A stretch of DNA of 64,000 nt from contig CAJULH010000003.1 in assembly GCA_910587175.1 (NCBI GenBank), positions 14,611 to 78,610 of the forward strand. Reading direction: 5' to 3'. This DNA is from Candidatus Gastranaerophilales bacterium. GTDB taxonomy: Bacteria; Cyanobacteriota; Vampirovibrionia; Gastranaerophilales; Gastranaerophilaceae. Shown one piece after another: positions 8,579 to 18,212 of the stretch. The notes beneath the pieces were generated by a model. The model had not been told where the DNA came from, made no database searches, and saw only the letters and a program-made list of their open reading frames with translations. Position numbers and translations under genes: made by a program. The stretch's first letter is position 1; every line of letters begins with the position of its first letter.

Positions 8579-9745
8579 ATGTATTTTGAAGACGAAAAAG
8601 AAAATATGAAAGATGGTAACGCGCTCGATGAACTAGATATCGACATCGATAACGATGACAAGTCCGTTACCTGGGATGACCTTCTGGATGATGATGCCGA
8701 TATCGATATTGGTACCATTAAAAAAGGCGGAGCCTCTATGGATGACGCTCTTTTAGATGATGCTGATGATATGTCGCTTCTGGAAGATGATGATACGACA
8801 ATGGGAGAATTGAGACCCGCTCCTTCAAGGCACCAGAGTGCAAAAAGAAAAGATGCATTTGATGTATTTGGCGGCGACACTCATAGCGGCGCTTCTGCTC
8901 AGGCTGAACCTGTAGGTGGCGATACCATTACTCCGGATTTAACAAGACGTCCTTCAAGAGCAAAGGCTGCCTTTGGTAATGATGATGACGATATCTATTT
9001 TGAACCCAAAAAGGCTAAAAAATCTTCAGGCATTCTTCCTGGTTTGGTTGGTGTGCTGCTTGCTTTTGCCGTAATTGCGGGCTTTGTATATTTATTTATG
9101 ACTTATGGAAAGTCCTTAACCGGATTTGATGTAGATTCTCTTAAAAAGGCAGTAAGTCCCGCGCAGGAATCCCAGATACCTTCGGTTGATCCAAATCAAC
9201 CCGTTATAGATATTAATGCACCCGCAGATACAAATGTTAAAAAGGAAGAAACAACAGCTGAAGAGAAGAAGGCTGAAAAATTTGTAACACTTTCAGTTCA
9301 AAATGGCGGAAGAATTAATCCTTTCACCCCTCCTGCCGGTTTTGAAAATTCTACTGCGAAATATGCATTCTCAGATTATGAAATTCTTTCTCCTCCGGAG
9401 GAAGTTCCTGCAGATGAAGCTGCGGAAGAAGCTAAAAAACTTATGAAAGTTACTGTTTCAGGTATCTTATTTGATAATGTTAAACCTTCTGCAATTATTA
9501 ATGTAAATGGTTCTGACTACTTTGTTCAAATTGGCGACAAGGTTGATGATTTCCAGGTAATTGCAATTAATACACAGTATGTAGCTATTAAAGACGGTAC
9601 TAATATTTACAGGGCTCAGGTGGGCGAAAGCTTTAGTAATTCTTCACCTGTTTCCGGTATGGCTCAAAGACAGACTTCCGGTAAATTCGCCGGTGCTAAA
9701 CAATACACCTCAACCTCCGATGTTGAAGTTAGTGTAAGGGAATAA
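8579..9745 (+). CDS. PilP/GspC-like pilus assembly protein
   Basis: A 388-residue bitopic membrane protein directly upstream of the secretin. The first 90 residues are extremely acidic, with many Asp-Asp runs. A single transmembrane helix lies at about 150-172, then a Pro/Glu/Lys-rich linker. The C-terminal beta-rich part (V-S-G-I-L-F-D-N, then INVNGSDYFVQIGDKV) resembles the homology region of PilP/GspC, which links the inner-membrane platform to the secretin. Assignment rests on this resemblance plus position. The cytoplasmic acidic N-terminus is unusual. The start at 8579 has a weak ribosome-binding site, and ATG 8606 is an alternative. Confidence 0.65.
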   Translation: MYFEDEKENMKDGNALDELDIDIDNDDKSVTWDDLLDDDADIDIGTIKKGGASMDDALLDDADDMSLLEDDDTTMGELRPAPSRHQSAKRKDAFDVFGGDTHSGASAQAEPVGGDTITPDLTRRPSRAKAAFGNDDDDIYFEPKKAKKSSGILPGLVGVLLAFAVIAGFVYLFMTYGKSLTGFDVDSLKKAVSPAQESQIPSVDPNQPVIDINAPADTNVKKEETTAEEKKAEKFVTLSVQNGGRINPFTPPAGFENSTAKYAFSDYEILSPPEEVPADEAAEEAKKLMKVTVSGILFDNVKPSAIINVNGSDYFVQIGDKVDDFQVIAINTQYVAIKDGTNIYRAQVGESFSNSSPVSGMAQRQTSGKFAGAKQYTSTSDVEVSVRE

Positions 9746-9781
9746 TAAATTAAGGAAAATTAATCTAGGAGTTAGAATACA

Positions 9782-11779
9782 ATGTTAACACACAAAAAAA
9801 GAAAACTATTTAGAAACATTACGCTTTTTGCGCTTGCTCTATCCTTAGTGCAAACTTGCTGGGCGGGTTTTCTAAGCGAACAAAAAGACGAATCTCTGGG
9901 TGGTAATACCCTGTTGAGCATGAATGTTGATGATACGAACTTTAAAGAGGATGCATCCACACTTGCTTTGAAACAAATGATTGACAATACCGGCGAAAGT
10001 GCAATGGTCAACCTTAACAGTCCCGAAGCTAAGGGTACCACAACAAAAGTTAAGCTTGACGGCAGCGTTTCTATTACCGATTCGCCAAATAAAATCACTC
10101 TATCTTTAAGAGATTCTGATGTTCGCCAGGTATTAAGAATGTTTGCCGATAAGGCTGGCATAAACGTTGTTTTCCATAACTCTGTCGAAGGTCAGGTTAC
10201 CCTTGACTTGGTTAATGTGACATTGAACGATGCTTTCTTGCTTGTTATGAAGTCATCTGAACTTACATATGTTAAAGATGGTAAAAACTTGATAGTTGCA
10301 TCAATTGAAGCTTCTAAGGATTTAGGTATAGGTAAACAAAGTTTAACTGTTATTCCTATTAAATATGTTGAAGCCCCTGCTGTTGCAAGATTTTTAAACG
10401 CTAACGTTTTCTCTTCAAAAATGGCTGGCGTATCTAACAAACAGGTTGTAGCATCAAACCCGCGTACAAACGAAATATTAATTTTTGGTTCTGATACCGA
10501 TGCGGCATTAGCTGAAAAGGTTGTTGCCCAGGTTGACAAAAAACCAATGGTTAACATATTTAAAGTAAATCATACAACCCCAAAGGAAATGGCTGCATTG
10601 CTTTGCGATACCATGATGCCTTCAAACCAATCATTGAATAACCAAGGTACTACAAGCCAATCAGCGCAAACCCAGATTGATGATGGCGAAACAGAAACCG
10701 ATGCCGAAGATGATGAAATCAAAGCAGTGAAGCTCGGTGGCGGATTTGTTGCCTGCCGTGCTACTGCTGTTGACATTTCAGGTGGTACTACCGGTAACGT
10801 TTCTTCTGACGGTACAACAATTTCTTCATTCTCTTCTGTGCCTATGACAATTACATTCTCTCCGGATCTTGGTTTGGTTACTGTGTACGGCGGTTCTGTT
10901 GAACAGCTTAACGTAATTAAAGAATTTATTGCAAAAAATGATATAAAACAGCCTATGGCTTATGTTGAACTTGCAGTTATTGAACTTAACGAAGAAGGTT
11001 CTAAAGAATTTGATAACCAATGGAACTTATGGACTCCGTTCCTAAGCATCGGCTTTGATAAAACAAACGGTGTAAGCAATATGGCTTCTACAAATGCTGA
11101 TGGCTCAGCAGGAAATGCAAGCAGACCGATTATATTCGGACCTGATACCACTGCTGGCGGTGCTAAATATTCAGGCAGCTCAGTACTTACTTATCAATTA
11201 AAATATCTTGTTAATAATCAAAAGGGCAGAGTACTTACAAATCCGAAGATTATGTTAACAAACGGTCAAAAATCTGTTATTGATTTAACTTCAGATTATG
11301 TAAAAACTACAAGTACAGAAATGAACCAGGGTACAAATACAAGCAACCCGATTATTACAAGAACATATGAAATTGGTAATGACGAAGGCTTGAAGATCGA
11401 AATGATTCCTTTCATAAGCCAGGACGGTTATGTGTCATTGAATATGACTCCAAGTTTCTCTACAATTAAGTCTCAAATGACAACTAAAGATGAAAACAAT
11501 GAAAATATCATTGCAGCTACAATGCTTCAGAGACGTAATTTGAAATTAAATAACCTGAGAATTAAAGATGGTGAAACTCTTGTTATAGCAGGTCTTATCA
11601 AAGAAAGTGAAAGGCAGGATGTAACCAAGGTTCCTGTATTGGGTGACCTTCCTCTGATAGGAGTGTTCTTTAGAAGCTCCAGCAATACCAAGAGCAAAGA
11701 AGAACTGGTAATTATGATTACACCTCATATCGTTTACTCTGAAGAACAAGCCAAAGAAATCAAGGCAATGGATCTATAA
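9782..11779 (+). CDS. pilQ: Type IV pilus secretin (PilQ/GspD family)
   Basis: A 665-residue outer-membrane secretin, the pore for the type IV pilus. The ATG follows an AGGAG site. A basic signal peptide with a hydrophobic core covers about residues 1-28. An STN/N0-like domain (LRDSDVRQVLRMF) is followed by an N1-type domain and a low-complexity Gln/Asn/Asp linker at about 280-320. The secretin core then runs from about 390 to the end, with the signature V-P-V-L-G-D-L-P-L-I-G and a closing EELVIMITPHIV. Neighbours PilP-like, PilB and PilC make a coherent pilus locus and imply a diderm envelope. Confidence 0.93.
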   Translation: MLTHKKRKLFRNITLFALALSLVQTCWAGFLSEQKDESLGGNTLLSMNVDDTNFKEDASTLALKQMIDNTGESAMVNLNSPEAKGTTTKVKLDGSVSITDSPNKITLSLRDSDVRQVLRMFADKAGINVVFHNSVEGQVTLDLVNVTLNDAFLLVMKSSELTYVKDGKNLIVASIEASKDLGIGKQSLTVIPIKYVEAPAVARFLNANVFSSKMAGVSNKQVVASNPRTNEILIFGSDTDAALAEKVVAQVDKKPMVNIFKVNHTTPKEMAALLCDTMMPSNQSLNNQGTTSQSAQTQIDDGETETDAEDDEIKAVKLGGGFVACRATAVDISGGTTGNVSSDGTTISSFSSVPMTITFSPDLGLVTVYGGSVEQLNVIKEFIAKNDIKQPMAYVELAVIELNEEGSKEFDNQWNLWTPFLSIGFDKTNGVSNMASTNADGSAGNASRPIIFGPDTTAGGAKYSGSSVLTYQLKYLVNNQKGRVLTNPKIMLTNGQKSVIDLTSDYVKTTSTEMNQGTNTSNPIITRTYEIGNDEGLKIEMIPFISQDGYVSLNMTPSFSTIKSQMTTKDENNENIIAATMLQRRNLKLNNLRIKDGETLVIAGLIKESERQDVTKVPVLGDLPLIGVFFRSSSNTKSKEELVIMITPHIVYSEEQAKEIKAMDL

Positions 11780-11798
11780 AAACATTAAATAAATATTT

Positions 11799-11831
11799 GG
11801 CAGGGTTTGATTAGAAATGATTAACCCTGCC
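11799..11831 (+). terminator. Hairpin between secretin and pilB
   Basis: A 9-bp perfect stem (GGCAGGGTT with AACCCTGCC) and 15-nt loop lie in the secretin-pilB gap. There is no U-run after it, so it may protect the 3' end of the secretin mRNA or act as a weak attenuator rather than a full terminator. Confidence 0.5.
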
Positions 11832-11886
11832 AAGTTTAAACCCCAGTAAAAAATACATTAGTTATAAAGTTAGACAAAAACCTATT

Positions 11887-14352
11887 ATGAAAAATGAATT
11901 ATTAGTAAAACTTATAAATAAAATCAATTTTGATTATGCCAACCATTTTGAGCTTGCCATTGCAAAAGAATTGTCATTTGTTCCAATTAATATGCAGGGT
12001 GACGCTTTTTTTGTAGCTGTGTCTGCAACTTCTGATAAGGCCAAAATTAATGAATATATTAAATCAATATTTGATTGCAGAATTGAGTTTATTTTTCTTT
12101 CAGAAACAAATTTTGATGTTTTATTTAATGATTTTTTAAAGATTTTTAATTCAAAGTATGGCAATGTGCATCTTACTTCTGAATCCGCCCAGGAAACGGA
12201 AAAAAGCAGCGATGTTTTTGAAGAAATTTCAAATGATATTGTAGAATCTGACAATATTTCTTTTGAAGATGAACATGATAGTTTTGATACTATGGAGGTT
12301 TCCTCTGTTGATATTGATGCCCTTGAGGATGTTAACGTTTCTATGAATCCTAACATCCAGCCAAAGGCGCCTTCTGCAGTTGCTGTGAAACCCCAGCAAA
12401 GAAGAATAATTCAGCCAAAACCGTTATCGTCTGACGACGATGTTGATTTGACCATTGAAGATGACGATATTGATGATACGTTGCCTGAAGATATTATAGA
12501 AGAGCCAAAAAGTCAGCCTTCTGTTCAGAGACAGGCACAAATACAACAGGCAAAAAAAGCTAAGATTGCTGCTGCCCGTACAGGTGCCAGAAAGCAGATT
12601 AAAACAATTGACCAGGTGAAATCTCCTAAGACAAAAAGAATTGGTGAGATTTTAATGGAAGAAGGGCTTTTAACTGAAAAACAGCTAACCATCGCTCTTG
12701 CTGAAGCAAAAGTTTTAGATGTTCCTCTTGGTTCTGTTTTGGTTAAGCTTGGCTTTGTGACCATAAGACAGTTGAAAGAAGCGCTCGGTGCTCAAATGGG
12801 TTTAAAACTTGCTTCTGCAGACCAGCTGCGTGCTCTTCCTACTGCTATTTCGGTTTTGCCTGAAGATTTTGTTCGTGTGAACAGGGTTATTCCGTTGTCT
12901 ATGACGGACAAAACACTTGTTGTTGGTATGGTAAATCCTAATGATACAAAGGTTATTGATGAAATTGTGTATCAAACCGGTTTGAAGCCAACAATAATGA
13001 TGATTACCCACTATGAGTATGAAAACTTTGTTCAAACTTACTATCAAACAGATAAACAAGAAACAGATAAAATCTTAGAACAGATTGAAAAAGAAAAATC
13101 TGATGTTACAAATGAAGATACTCTTTGGGAGCAGGTTGAAAAAGAAATTCAGGATACTACAGGTACTGTTTCCAAGTTTGCAAATAAAATTATTACTTCT
13201 GCAATTGACCAAAAAGCATCTGATATTCATATTGAACCGAGAAGCATTGGTTATGTGGTTAGATACAGGGTGGACGGCGCCCTGAGGGAAGTATTAAAAA
13301 TTCCGCAAAAGGTTGAAAGTGCTGTTATTTCACGTTTTAAGGTTTTGGCTCGTATGAATATTGCCGAACACAGACGCGCCCAGGACGGCAGTTTTACAAT
13401 TAAATATAAAAGGATGCAGTTTGACTTCCGTATTAACACCCTTCCTGTGAACGGAAGAGAAAAAATGGTAATCAGGGTATTAGCTCCTGCTGTAACCTCT
13501 ATGGAAGGCATGGGTCATGATATTCAGATTGACGGAGCATCAAAAGAAGATCTTGAAAAAATACAGTATCTTATTTCTGCACCGAACGGCATTCTGCTTA
13601 CATCCGGTCCTACCGGTTCCGGTAAAACAACGACACTTTATGCTCTTTTGAAGTCTTTGAATAAAGAAGATGTTAATATTACTACAATTGAAGATCCTGT
13701 TGAAATTAAGCTTGAGGGTGTAAACCAGTCTGCTGTTAATCCGAAAGCAGGTATTACTTTTGCAACATCTTTGAGAGCAATCTTAAGACAAGACCCTGAC
13801 GTTATTCTGGTCGGCGAGATTCGTGACTTTGAAACTCTTGAAGTTGCAATTTCTGCATCTTTAACAGGTCACCTTGTATTGAGTACGGTGCACACAAACT
13901 CTGCCGCTGCAACAGTTACAAGGCTTATTGAGATGGGTGCAAAGGATTACCTTGTATCTTCAACCTTAAATGGTGTATTAGCCCAAAGACTTGTAAGAAA
14001 ACTTTGTCCTGATTGCAAAGAAGCGTATACTCCAACTTTAGAGGATGCAAGAAAAGTACTTTCTGACCCGCTTGAGATTCAGGAATTTATGAAACACAAA
14101 ATATACAGAGCAAAAGGTTGTGAATTCTGTAATAATACAGGATATAAAGGCAGAACTGCTGCACTTGAAATTCTCGTTGTAAATAATGATTTGAAAAAGC
14201 TTATTGCGCAGCGTGCCCATGACGTTGAAATTGAAGAATATGCTGTAAAACACGGAATGAAAACACTTAATGTTGCTTGTTTAGAGCATATTAAAAACGG
14301 TATAACCTCTATTGATGAATTTGTTAGAACATTAGGATTGGCTGGTGAATAA
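11887..14352 (+). CDS. pilB: Type IV pilus extension ATPase PilB
   Basis: A cytoplasmic hexameric ATPase powering pilus extension; 821 residues, longer than the usual 560-570. The extra length is an N-terminal region of about 250 residues, acidic and low in complexity. Then come the two MshEN-type domains (from about 255), Walker A GPTGSGKT at 574-581 and Walker B with D-P-D-V-I-L-V-G-E (636-644). A His box S-T-V-H-T-N and two CxxC pairs at C707/C710 and C745/C748 form the PilB zinc site. The zinc site and C-terminus argue for PilB rather than PilT. Its stop overlaps the pilC start by one base. Confidence 0.95.
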   Translation: MKNELLVKLINKINFDYANHFELAIAKELSFVPINMQGDAFFVAVSATSDKAKINEYIKSIFDCRIEFIFLSETNFDVLFNDFLKIFNSKYGNVHLTSESAQETEKSSDVFEEISNDIVESDNISFEDEHDSFDTMEVSSVDIDALEDVNVSMNPNIQPKAPSAVAVKPQQRRIIQPKPLSSDDDVDLTIEDDDIDDTLPEDIIEEPKSQPSVQRQAQIQQAKKAKIAAARTGARKQIKTIDQVKSPKTKRIGEILMEEGLLTEKQLTIALAEAKVLDVPLGSVLVKLGFVTIRQLKEALGAQMGLKLASADQLRALPTAISVLPEDFVRVNRVIPLSMTDKTLVVGMVNPNDTKVIDEIVYQTGLKPTIMMITHYEYENFVQTYYQTDKQETDKILEQIEKEKSDVTNEDTLWEQVEKEIQDTTGTVSKFANKIITSAIDQKASDIHIEPRSIGYVVRYRVDGALREVLKIPQKVESAVISRFKVLARMNIAEHRRAQDGSFTIKYKRMQFDFRINTLPVNGREKMVIRVLAPAVTSMEGMGHDIQIDGASKEDLEKIQYLISAPNGILLTSGPTGSGKTTTLYALLKSLNKEDVNITTIEDPVEIKLEGVNQSAVNPKAGITFATSLRAILRQDPDVILVGEIRDFETLEVAISASLTGHLVLSTVHTNSAAATVTRLIEMGAKDYLVSSTLNGVLAQRLVRKLCPDCKEAYTPTLEDARKVLSDPLEIQEFMKHKIYRAKGCEFCNNTGYKGRTAALEILVVNNDLKKLIAQRAHDVEIEEYAVKHGMKTLNVACLEHIKNGITSIDEFVRTLGLAGE

Positions 14353-15569
14353 TGCCCTTATTTGCATATATAGCACTTAAAAATAATAAAACGATTGTCA
14401 GAGGCAAACTTGAAGCCGATGATATTAAATCTGCCCGCGAAGGTATAAAAAAGCTCGGTCTTTTGCCGACAAAAATTGTTGATGAAACAAATAAAAATGC
14501 TTCAGAGCAGGTAATTAAGCTTGCAAAAGCAAATTTAAAACCCATGTCTTTAAAAGACAAGATTGAGTTTACATCAACACTTCAAATATTAACCGCTACA
14601 GGTATTCCTATAATTGAAACCCTTGTGTTTATGGAAAATAACGCAGAGGCTACTACAATCAGGGATATTGCATATGAGTTAAGAAGAAATATTATTGCAG
14701 GTTCTACGCTTGCGGAAACTCTTGAAAAATACAGAAGTATATTTGGCAGAGTATATGTTGGTCTTGTAAAGGCCGGGGAAGATTCCGGAGAATTGGATAA
14801 AACCCTTGCCAGAATGTTGGAATTGTTGAAAAAACAAGATAACATCAAGTCAAAAGTAATCGGTGCGCTTGTATATCCTTGTTTTGTTGTTGTACTGGCA
14901 CTTATAGTTGTTACGATAATGCTTGTGTTTGTATTTCCTGCATTCCAGTCCATGTTTGATAGCTTAGGTAGAGAACTGCCTATTACAACAAGGCTGTGTA
15001 TTGAGCTTGGAAACTTTATGCGCCAGTTTTGGTATGTGCCTATTGGCGGGCTTATTTTGCTTGGCTTTGGTATCAAAAAAGTTTTCACAACAGAGTCCAC
15101 AAGAAAAGTTGTTGATAGGAATATTTTGAAAGTTCCGCTCTTGTCTGATTTGATGAGATATGCAAACTTTTCAAACTTTCTTGCTGTGCTTCAGGTGGCA
15201 TATGATGCAGGTATTCCTGTTGTGGATTGTTTGTATCTTTCAAACCTTACAATGGATAATGTTGTTTTAAAACAGGCAATTTTAAGTGCAGCTGCAAAGG
15301 TGCAACAAGGTATTCACCTTTCTGTTGCCTTAAGGAGTACAAAACAAATCCCGAATATGATGCTTTTTATGATTGCAACTGGTGAACAATCCGGTCGTTT
15401 GGGCGAAATGTTATATCACTGTACAACTTTCATTGATAGAAAACTCGATGATATTATTGATAAGTTTACAAAGTTGGTAGAACCTGCACTGTTAATTGTA
15501 ATTGGTGGTATTGTTCTATTCCTTGCTTTGTCTTTGTATATGCCTTTGTTCTCTGCATATCAGCAATAG
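14352..15569 (+). CDS. pilC: Type IV pilus inner-membrane platform protein PilC
   Basis: A 405-residue polytopic protein with two repeats of the T2SSF domain, each with an aromatic/acidic cytoplasmic bundle and hydrophobic helices. Recognisable family stretches include K-A-G-E-D-S-G-E-L and I-A-T-G-E-Q-S-G-R-L. Three main membrane segments lie at about 175-200, 220-240 and 378-400. The start is translationally coupled to pilB (TAATG). A terminator follows, so the pilus operon as visible is pilP-like, pilQ, pilB, pilC. No pilT, pilM, pilN or pilO is seen nearby. Confidence 0.95.
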   Translation: MPLFAYIALKNNKTIVRGKLEADDIKSAREGIKKLGLLPTKIVDETNKNASEQVIKLAKANLKPMSLKDKIEFTSTLQILTATGIPIIETLVFMENNAEATTIRDIAYELRRNIIAGSTLAETLEKYRSIFGRVYVGLVKAGEDSGELDKTLARMLELLKKQDNIKSKVIGALVYPCFVVVLALIVVTIMLVFVFPAFQSMFDSLGRELPITTRLCIELGNFMRQFWYVPIGGLILLGFGIKKVFTTESTRKVVDRNILKVPLLSDLMRYANFSNFLAVLQVAYDAGIPVVDCLYLSNLTMDNVVLKQAILSAAAKVQQGIHLSVALRSTKQIPNMMLFMIATGEQSGRLGEMLYHCTTFIDRKLDDIIDKFTKLVEPALLIVIGGIVLFLALSLYMPLFSAYQQ

Positions 15570-15591
15570 AAAAGAAAAAACAAGAAATTTT

Positions 15592-15623
15592 AAAAAGCTC
15601 CCGGTTTTATTTGGGAGCTTTTT
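15592..15623. terminator. Bidirectional terminator between pilC and bioA
   Basis: A perfect 11-bp stem, AAAAAGCTCCC (15592-15602) with GGGAGCTTTTT (15613-15623), lies between the convergent pilC and bioA genes. A and T runs suit termination in both directions. Confidence 0.9.
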
Positions 15624-15656
15624 AGTGCTTTATCTAAAAGTGGTTCTTGTAAATGT

Positions 15657-16910
15657 CTATAAGCATTCTTTTAGTGAATCTTCGATAACATCAAAAATTT
15701 TCTTCAGGCTTTCTTCTTTTATGCAATATGGCGGCATGATATAAACCGTGTTTCCAAGAGGACGCAAAAGTACACCATTTTTTCTGTAATATTCATATAA
15801 TTTTACACCAATATTTGAAACGTAATCATTTCCATTGGTCTGCACTTCAAAGGCAAAAATATCTCCAAGCGTGCGTACATTTTTCCCGCCGAGTTTTTGA
15901 ATCCTTCCAATTTGTGTCTTATAAAAATCATTGATTCTTTTAACATCAGCCAGGATGTTATTCTTTTTCCATATTTCAAGGTTTGCATTGGCTGCAGCGC
16001 ACGCAATGGGGTTTGCCGTGTATGAGGAAGAGTGAAAGAACATTTTTGCTTTATCCTTAGATAAAAACGCATCATAAATTTCTTTTGTGCAAACCGTTGC
16101 AGCCAAAGGAATTGAGCCGCCCGTTAAACCCTTTGAAAGACAAATAATATCGGGAATAATATTTGTTTGGTTGAATGCAAACATCGTGCCTGTTCTGCCA
16201 AAACCTGTCATTACTTCATCCAGACAGAAAATCACACCATATTCTTTTGAAATTTTATAAAGTTCTTCTAATACAAAAGGTTCATAGAAGAACATTCCGC
16301 CCGAGCCTAAAACCAATGGTTCAAGGATAATTGCTCCTATTTTATTTCCCTCTTTTTGAAGAAGTTTTCTATAAGTATCAATTGTTTCATTTTCTCTGCC
16401 GGGTGCCGGGTATGGAATTCTTTCTACTTCAAAAAGCATTTTTTTATATGGCTCGTTAAATACGCTTCTTGCTCCTGATGACATCCCGCCAAAAGTATCT
16501 CCGTGGTATGAATGCTCCATGGCAACAACTTTGCTGCGTTCAATGCTGCCATTGTTATGGTGATATCCGACAGCCATTTTCAGCGCTACTTCAACACTTG
16601 TAGAGCCTGAATCAGAAAAGAAAATATGTGTGTAATTCTTTGGTAAAAATTCGCTCAAATTTTTTGCCACATCAAGTGCAGGCTCATGTGTGAACCCTGC
16701 AAATATTATCTGGTGCAGTTTTTCAGCTTGTTTTTGAATTGCCTTGCTAATATAAGGATTTCTGTGCCCTATTGTGTTTACCCACCAGCTTGAAATGCCG
16801 TCAATTATTTTTTTTCCGTCGGGTGTTATTAAAAATTCGTCGTAAGAAGTTTCAATTTTTACAATAGGTTCTTCAAGCCCATGTTGCGTAAAAGGATGCC
16901 AAATTTCCAT
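15657..16910 (-). CDS. bioA: Adenosylmethionine-8-amino-7-oxononanoate aminotransferase
   Basis: A 417-residue fold-type I PLP aminotransferase making 7,8-diaminopelargonate in biotin synthesis. The BioA-typical start W-H-P-F-T-Q, the paired W42-W43 of the substrate site, D231-E-V in the PLP site and the Schiff-base lysine K260 in L-S-K-G-L-T-G-G are all present. Length is normal. The rest of the biotin pathway is not in the window, so this is a lone bio gene. It diverges from tpiA over an 85-bp promoter region. Confidence 0.93.
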   Translation of the reverse strand: MEIWHPFTQHGLEEPIVKIETSYDEFLITPDGKKIIDGISSWWVNTIGHRNPYISKAIQKQAEKLHQIIFAGFTHEPALDVAKNLSEFLPKNYTHIFFSDSGSTSVEVALKMAVGYHHNNGSIERSKVVAMEHSYHGDTFGGMSSGARSVFNEPYKKMLFEVERIPYPAPGRENETIDTYRKLLQKEGNKIGAIILEPLVLGSGGMFFYEPFVLEELYKISKEYGVIFCLDEVMTGFGRTGTMFAFNQTNIIPDIICLSKGLTGGSIPLAATVCTKEIYDAFLSKDKAKMFFHSSSYTANPIACAAANANLEIWKKNNILADVKRINDFYKTQIGRIQKLGGKNVRTLGDIFAFEVQTNGNDYVSNIGVKLYEYYRKNGVLLRPLGNTVYIMPPYCIKEESLKKIFDVIEDSLKECL

Positions 16911-16995
16911 AAAAAATCCCTCCCAAATGCTTCCTTTTTGTTTTTATGTTACTATAAACGTGTTTGGATATAAAGTTTAAAAAAGGAGTATAAAA

Positions 16996-17778
16996 ATGGC
17001 AAGAAAACCAATCATCGCCGGAAACTGGAAAATGCACAACAACTGTGCACAGTCAAAAGAATTAATCAAGGGTATTAAGGCAAACGTAGACAGTCTTGAT
17101 ATTGCAAAACTTCCTGAAATTGTTGTTGCACCTGTATTTACATCATTGGGCGCTGTTAATGAAGAAATTTGTCATTGCGGCTGCGGCAGAATTAAACTTG
17201 CTGCACAAAACGTTTATTTTGAACCGAAAGGTGCATTTACGGGTGAAATTTCAATCGATATGTTAAAAGACTTTGAAGTTTCTTATATAATTATAGGACA
17301 CTCCGAACGTCGTCAATACTTTGGTGAAACTGATGAAATGATTAACAAAAAAGCCAAAGTTATTTTAGATAACGGCATTATTCCTATTATCTGCTGTGGT
17401 GAAACTTTAGAACAAAGAGAACAAGGCGTAACTGATACACATATCGAAAAACAAATTACAGAAGCTCTTAAGGGCTTAAGTGTTGAAGAAATTGCAAAAT
17501 CAGTTATTGCATATGAACCAATCTGGGCAATAGGCACAGGCAAAACTTGTGATTCAACAGAGGCAAACCGTGTAATTAAACACATCAGAAGCGTTGTAGA
17601 AAAAGTTTCTTCTAAAGCTGCAGCTGATGCAATAAGAATTCTATACGGCGGTTCTGTTAAGCCTGAAACCATTGTCGAACAAATGGCTCAGTCTGATATT
17701 GACGGAGCTCTTGTTGGCGGCGCAAGCTTAAAGGCTGATAGTTTTGCTGACATTGTAAAAGGTGCTATGGCAAAATAG
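16996..17778 (+). CDS. tpiA: Triosephosphate isomerase
   Basis: A 260-residue glycolytic TIM-barrel enzyme interconverting dihydroxyacetone phosphate and glyceraldehyde 3-phosphate. Catalytic residues are visible: Lys in G-N-W-K-M-H near the N-terminus, H102 in GHSERR and E174 in AYEPIWAIGTGKT. A GGAG site precedes the ATG. A short Cys-rich insert (C-H-C-G-C-G) near residue 60 is unusual for the family and could be a surface loop. Monocistronic, ended by a hairpin terminator. Confidence 0.97.
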   Translation: MARKPIIAGNWKMHNNCAQSKELIKGIKANVDSLDIAKLPEIVVAPVFTSLGAVNEEICHCGCGRIKLAAQNVYFEPKGAFTGEISIDMLKDFEVSYIIIGHSERRQYFGETDEMINKKAKVILDNGIIPIICCGETLEQREQGVTDTHIEKQITEALKGLSVEEIAKSVIAYEPIWAIGTGKTCDSTEANRVIKHIRSVVEKVSSKAAADAIRILYGGSVKPETIVEQMAQSDIDGALVGGASLKADSFADIVKGAMAK

Positions 17779-17834
17779 TATAAACACTAAGAACTTTTTG
17801 AAAAATTGTAATTAGTGAATAATTATGTAAAATT

Positions 17835-17870
17835 AAAGCTTTTCCTGAAATTTTTCGGGACAAGCTTTTT
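17835..17870 (+). terminator. Terminator after tpiA
   Basis: An imperfect stem, AAAGCTTttCCTGA with TCGGGacAAGCTTT, ends in a T run. It lies 57 bp after the tpiA stop. Confidence 0.8.
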
Positions 17871-17893
17871 ATATGATTAAAATTTTATGAATG

Positions 17894-18106
17894 CTACTGC
17901 TTTTTTACTATCTGCAGTTCATATCCAAGAAAGTCTAAAATTTCCTGTACGGTTTCAAAACGAATTCTTTTTCTTGTAAAAAGCACTGAAAGCCCGCTTG
18001 AAGCCGGCATCGAATACCCTGCTTCATTCATTTTTATGATGAGCTTTCTCATTGAAAGTCCACATTTTAAAAGTATTATTTGTATTTCCTGTTTGATATT
18101 TAACAT
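17894..18106 (-). CDS. Small helix-turn-helix (Xre-like) protein
   Basis: A 70-residue basic protein from ATG 18106. A longer frame from TTG 18142 is possible but less likely. The pattern resembles short free-standing Xre-type regulators: an early L-L-K-x-x-G-L-S-M helix pair, F-T-R-K-R in the recognition region, and a closing E-I-L-D-F-L-G-Y-E-L. It diverges from the large prepilin gene with about 106 bp between starts, so it may control that gene. DNA binding and target are inferred. Confidence 0.55.
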   Translation of the reverse strand: MLNIKQEIQIILLKCGLSMRKLIIKMNEAGYSMPASSGLSVLFTRKRIRFETVQEILDFLGYELQIVKKQ

Positions 18107-18135
18107 CGTAACAATGCTACATTTTTTTATACCAT

Positions 18136-18164
18136 TTGACAATTTTATGAAAATTTGATATTCA
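18136..18164 (+). promoter_or_regulatory. Candidate promoter for the prepilin gene
   Basis: A perfect TTGACA (18136-18141) is followed at 17 bp by TATTCA, a poor -10 box. It lies 49 bp upstream of the prepilin start and overlaps the divergent HTH gene's upstream region. The -35 is convincing and the -10 is not. Confidence 0.35.
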
Positions 18165-18212
18165 TGTTTTAGTATTGCTAATTAATATTTAGCAAATGTT
18201 AAGGAGAAAAAT

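Noticed and set aside
8506..8880. A Ser-rich minus-strand frame of 124 codons
   Set aside because: It mirrors the Asp-rich N-terminus of the PilP-like gene and has no independent support.
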